Shown here one piece after another: positions 61,122-64,000 of a stretch of DNA of 64,000 nucleotides. The translations under genes and the position numbers were made by a program. The notes under the pieces are model-generated. The model was not told the DNA's origin, made no database searches, and saw nothing but the letters and a program-made list of their open reading frames with translations. Position 1 is the first letter of the stretch, and every line of letters starts with the position of its first letter. Source of the stretch: Cephalopachus bancanus (lineage: Eukaryota; Chordata; Mammalia; Primates; Tarsiidae). Location: NCBI GenBank assembly GCA_027257055.1, contig JAPVLO010000003.1, positions 7,443,501 through 7,507,500 of the forward strand, read 5' to 3'.

Positions 61122-62243
61122 TTAAGATGGCCGACATGAGGCAGCTATTGTGACTTTCTCCTGCAAATTAAACCAAGATAGAGTTTACTCAGCACCCAGA
61201 GAGAAACAGATCCAGCAGCATGCCCAACATATCTCCAAATGAGTGATAATAACCACTAAAGCAAAGAAGAAGAAAAACATCCACTGACATGGCTGGAACT
61301 GGTCAGACTCTTGCCCGGCACCACCATAGTCAACCACCGTCTCTGGACACAGTGGGGAAGGTGAATGATGGAAATTTGGGAGTTCTGTGTTTCTGCTGTG
61401 AACTTGGGTTCTCTGGGCCTTGTGGGACACCAGCCTCTCAGAAGAAACTGTCTTCTACCGCCATGCTTTGCTGTGAAGTGGTGCAGGAAAAAAAGCCTTC
61501 AGCAGTGTCAGCCGCCATTTCCCAGGAACTCAACCCTTGCGAGGTGGAACAGCTGCTTTCCAGCGAGCTTGAGAGAAAACAGAACCCACAGGCAAACTTC
61601 ACAGCTGCAGACATTTCCTGGCTAGGCGTTTGCGGGAGAACACCTGAGGCCCTGAGGCTGGCAGCGCAGACATTCAGATCACAGATTTCCTGAGGCCAAG
61701 TTGGGAGCTGAGTGGGACACATTCTCTTAGCATTTCTCACTCCCTTTGAGAAATCTTCTGGGCTTGCTTCTAATCACCACTGGGGCAGCTAAGAGTGCAC
61801 CATTGTGAGGTGTCTCTTCCCCTCCAATGCCCCAAAAGTTTTAAAACAGACAAAAAACTTGGGAAATCCCCAGAGTCCCACCCTCAGTCTAGCCTGGCAG
61901 TGCATTTCCTCAGAGCAGCACTCACCAAGGAGAAGCCTTACAGTCACCACATCATAGCTCAACTTTTACCCACGGACACCACCTCCTGGCCAAAGGCCAA
62001 TAATACAGCCAACCACATCAGATACAATAGCTCAGCTTTGGGAAAGAGCAGATTCCCAAGCACCACCTAACACTTTCCAAGCCACTCCAGACACTTAGCA
62101 TGCTGTGAACTAATTCAGATACACAGTTCAGGGCTGCCACATCTGGCAATTTAGAAACTTGCCATATCAATTCTAAATATAACCAGAGGAACCATACAAT
62201 GCCTACATCAACTCTCCACCAACCTCAAATAAAAAGGAATCAT

Positions 62244-62530
62244 TGGCTCAGCCTGTAATCCTGTGCCTTTGAGAGGCTGAGGTGAGTGGATTGCCTGAGC
62301 CCGCGGATTCGAGACCCGCCTGGGCAACTTGGCGAGACCTCATCTCTACAATAAATCAAAAAATCAGCCGGGCGTGGTAGCGCATGCCTGTAATTCCGGC
62401 TACTTGGAAGGCTGAGGCTGAAGGATCCCCAGAGCCCAGGAGGTCGAGGCTGCGGTGGCCGGGAGTGGCCACTGCACTCCAGTCTGGGTGACAGAATGAG
62501 ACTCCAACTCAAAAAAAAAAAAAAAAAAAA
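62244..62530 (+). mobile_element. Dimeric Alu, mosaic, slightly 5'-truncated
   Basis: Plus-strand copy starting directly at TGGCTCAGCC, so the first ~12 bases are absent. Target duplications AAAAAGGAATCAT (62231-62243) and the same sequence at 62528-62540, shared with the A tail. The left half has the CAACTTGGCGAGACC centre of subfamily b. The right half has the AATCAGCCGGGCGTGG and TGTAATTCCGGC form of subfamily a. It interrupts the L1 5' region and is younger than that L1. Confidence 0.96.
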
Positions 62531-62631
62531 AAGGAATCATATACCCAAATGAGAAGGAAACAGAAAAATAATTCTGACAATATAAAAAACAGTTCTCTGA
62601 CACCCAAAAAGACCACAACAACTCTTCTGCA

Positions 62632-63590
62632 ATGAATTCTAGCCAAAATAAAATTGTTGAAATTCCAGACATAGAATTCAAAAGGTTGATGATATAATTG
62701 GTCAGTGAACTTCAGGAGAAAGTTGAAAATCAACATAAAGATATTTACAAAAAATTAGGACACGAATGAAAAATTTTCCAAAGATAGAGACACCTTAAAA
62801 AAATAAAAAGCTGAAATTCTGGAAATGAAAGAAAGCATTTAGGGAAATACAAAATGCAGTGGAAAGTTTTAACAGTAGACTAGATCAAGCAGAAGAAAGA
62901 ATCTCAAAACTTGAAGAAAAGCCTTTTGAATTAATCCAATCAGACAACAATAAAGAGAAAAGAATCAAGAGAACAAAGTCTCCAAGATATGTGAGATTAT
63001 GTAAAATGTCCAAACCTAAGAAGCATAGGTGTTCCTGAGGAAGAAGAGAAAGCAAGAGGTTTGGAAAATGTATTTGAAGGAATAATGGAGGAAAACTTCC
63101 CTGGCCTTGCCAGAGATCTAAACATACAGATACAAGAAGCCCAAAGAACTCCCAGAAGATTCATTGCAAAAGGTCATTCCCCAAGGAATATAACCATCCA
63201 GCCATTCAAAGTTAATGTGTAGAAAAGAATTTTAAGAGAAGTGAGATAAAAGTGTTAAATAATTTATGAAGGTAAACCTATCAAATATATAAATAACATT
63301 TCTTAGACAAAACCCTACAAGTCAGAAGAGATTAGGGCCCCACCTTTAATATCTTCAGAGAGAATAGCTGTCAGTCAAGGATTTTGTATTCCACAAAACT
63401 AAGTTTTATAAATGAGGGAGAAATAAAATCCTTCACAGACAAGCAAACCCTGAGAGAATTTGTTGCTATTAGACTGTCTCTACAAAAGAAATATTCAAAG
63501 GAGTCCTTAATACTGAAACAGAAGGTCAAAACGCACCAGTAAAAACTGGAAAACCATAAAGCTCACAGGCTTTATGAAACACCAACACAA
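62632..63590 (+). pseudogene. L1 ORF1 remnant
   Basis: ORF1p is the RNA-binding chaperone of the L1 particle. Across frameshifts, a coiled-coil-like stretch (about 62850-62940, peptide signature LDQAEERISKLEE) is followed by the RRM/C-terminal part (about 63055-63215, signature NFPGLARDLNIQIQEAQ). Stops occur near 62692 and 63220, so no full-length protein can be made. Sequence from 63300 to 63590 is the L1 ORF1-ORF2 transition. Confidence 0.8.
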
Positions 63591-63628
63591 TAAAGAAAAT
63601 AAATAAACAAAGCAACCAAATAACCAAT

Positions 63629-64000
63629 ATGGTGAATAGAATAGTACCTTACATATCATTTTTAACTCTGAATGTAAATGGTCTTAATGCCCCCAATAAA
63701 AAGATAAATACTGGCAGAATGGATAAAAAAAAACAACAACACAACCCACACGTCTGCTGCTTTCAAGAGACCTACTTAACTCACAGAGACCCCTATAGAC
63801 TCAAGGTTAGGGGTGGGAAAAAATATTCCATGCAAATGGAAACCCAAAACAAGCAGGCACAGTCATTCTCCTATCAGCTAAAACAAATTTTAAATTAACA
63901 ACAATAAAAAAGAGACAAATACAGCTATTATTAATGATAAAGGGATGAATTTAATGAGAAAACATAGCAATGTTAAATATATGTGTGCCTAACATCAGAG
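63629..64000 (+). pseudogene. L1 ORF2 start (endonuclease N-terminus), frameshifted
   Basis: The frame opens at 63629 and shows the apurinic-endonuclease-like start of ORF2p: LTLNVNGLNAP (catalytic Asn) and, about 30 residues on, CFQETYLTHRD (catalytic Glu in QET). The endonuclease nicks target DNA for L1 insertion. The frame ends at 63898. Homology appears to continue in another frame from about 63850, so a frameshift has disabled it. The rest lies beyond the window. Confidence 0.85.

Larger units (their letters stand above)
61122..64000 (+). mobile_element. L1 element with intact 5' start, truncated by window end
   Basis: Begins TTAAGATGGCCGACATGAGG, a YY1-type L1 5' UTR opening, followed by about 1.4 kb of less AT-rich 5' UTR, an Alu insertion (62244-62530), degenerate ORF1 and the start of ORF2. 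Late ORF1 and early ORF2 resemble L1MA/PB-type elements and differ from the young family at 8044. Frames within the 5' UTR (61289-61693, 61365-61625, 61795-62070) have no homology that I recognise. The element continues beyond 64000. Confidence 0.88.

Noticed and set aside
61289..61693. 134-codon plus-strand open frame
   Set aside because: It lies in the 5' UTR of the L1 at 61122. A frame of similar extent is open on the opposite strand (61438-61740), which suggests composition and not coding.

Overview
This window looks like an intergenic or deep-intronic stretch of a primate nuclear genome. I find no host protein-coding gene, exon, rRNA, tRNA or CRISPR array that I can support. It is AT-rich, and what can be identified is transposon-derived: about ten intact or near-intact copies plus two tail scraps of a distinctive dimeric Alu (7SL-derived) SINE, several older AluJ-like copies, L1 (LINE-1) remains of at least three ages, four candidate LTR segments of endogenous retrovirus type plus one MLT1-like LTR, a Tigger-like DNA transposon, a probable hAT fragment, and simple repeats.

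Organism (inference). The dimeric Alus point to a primate. No copy matches the anthropoid AluS/AluY pattern. None carries the lemuriform linker expansion, and the tRNA-derived SINEs that crowd lorisoid genomes are absent. The young Alus share an odd consensus: a one-base deletion in the A box, a CCCGCGGGTTCGAGACCCGC B-box region, a CTACAATAAATC linker and a GACTCCAACTC 3' end. By exclusion a tarsier is the best guess. The young L1 copies share a 3' UTR that I do not recognise from human L1PA families.

Layout. 0-3.6 kb: an MLT1-like LTR split by a young Alu, then a minus-strand LTR. 3.8-14.3 kb: a nested stack, in which an old L1M element is interrupted by an Alu tail, a complete Alu and a 5.4-kb younger L1 flanked by 12-bp target-site duplications (TSDs); an AluJ follows its 3' end. 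14.7-15.5 kb: a minus-strand LTR with four CCAAT boxes in a repeat array upstream of a TATA box. 17.9-18.7 kb: a twin-primed (5'-inverted) young L1. 20-29 kb: an Alu, an L1 3' end, two plus-strand LTR-like segments, a deleted Alu and a second inverted L1. 32-37.6 kb: AluJ copies, an L1M 3' end and a 1.3-kb young L1 with TSDs. 39.3-43.1 kb: a 1.56-kb antisense young L1 with TSDs and a G-quadruplex-capable tract, an L1M 3' UTR and an Alu. 45.8-47.6 kb: a second L1M interrupted by an LTR scrap and an antisense L1 piece, next to a small compound inverted/direct repeat. 48.5-62.5 kb: a Tigger-like element and a cluster of young Alus. 61.1-64 kb: the 5' end, ORF1 and start of ORF2 of another L1, itself hit by an Alu and running off the window.

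There is no gene system to assemble here. The interest lies in the SINE family (both pol III promoter boxes moved toward tRNA-like form, two subfamilies and apparent mosaics), in the insertion chronology readable from the nesting, and in retrotransposition by-products. The longer reading frames are remnants or antisense shadows of L1, Alu or LTR sequence.
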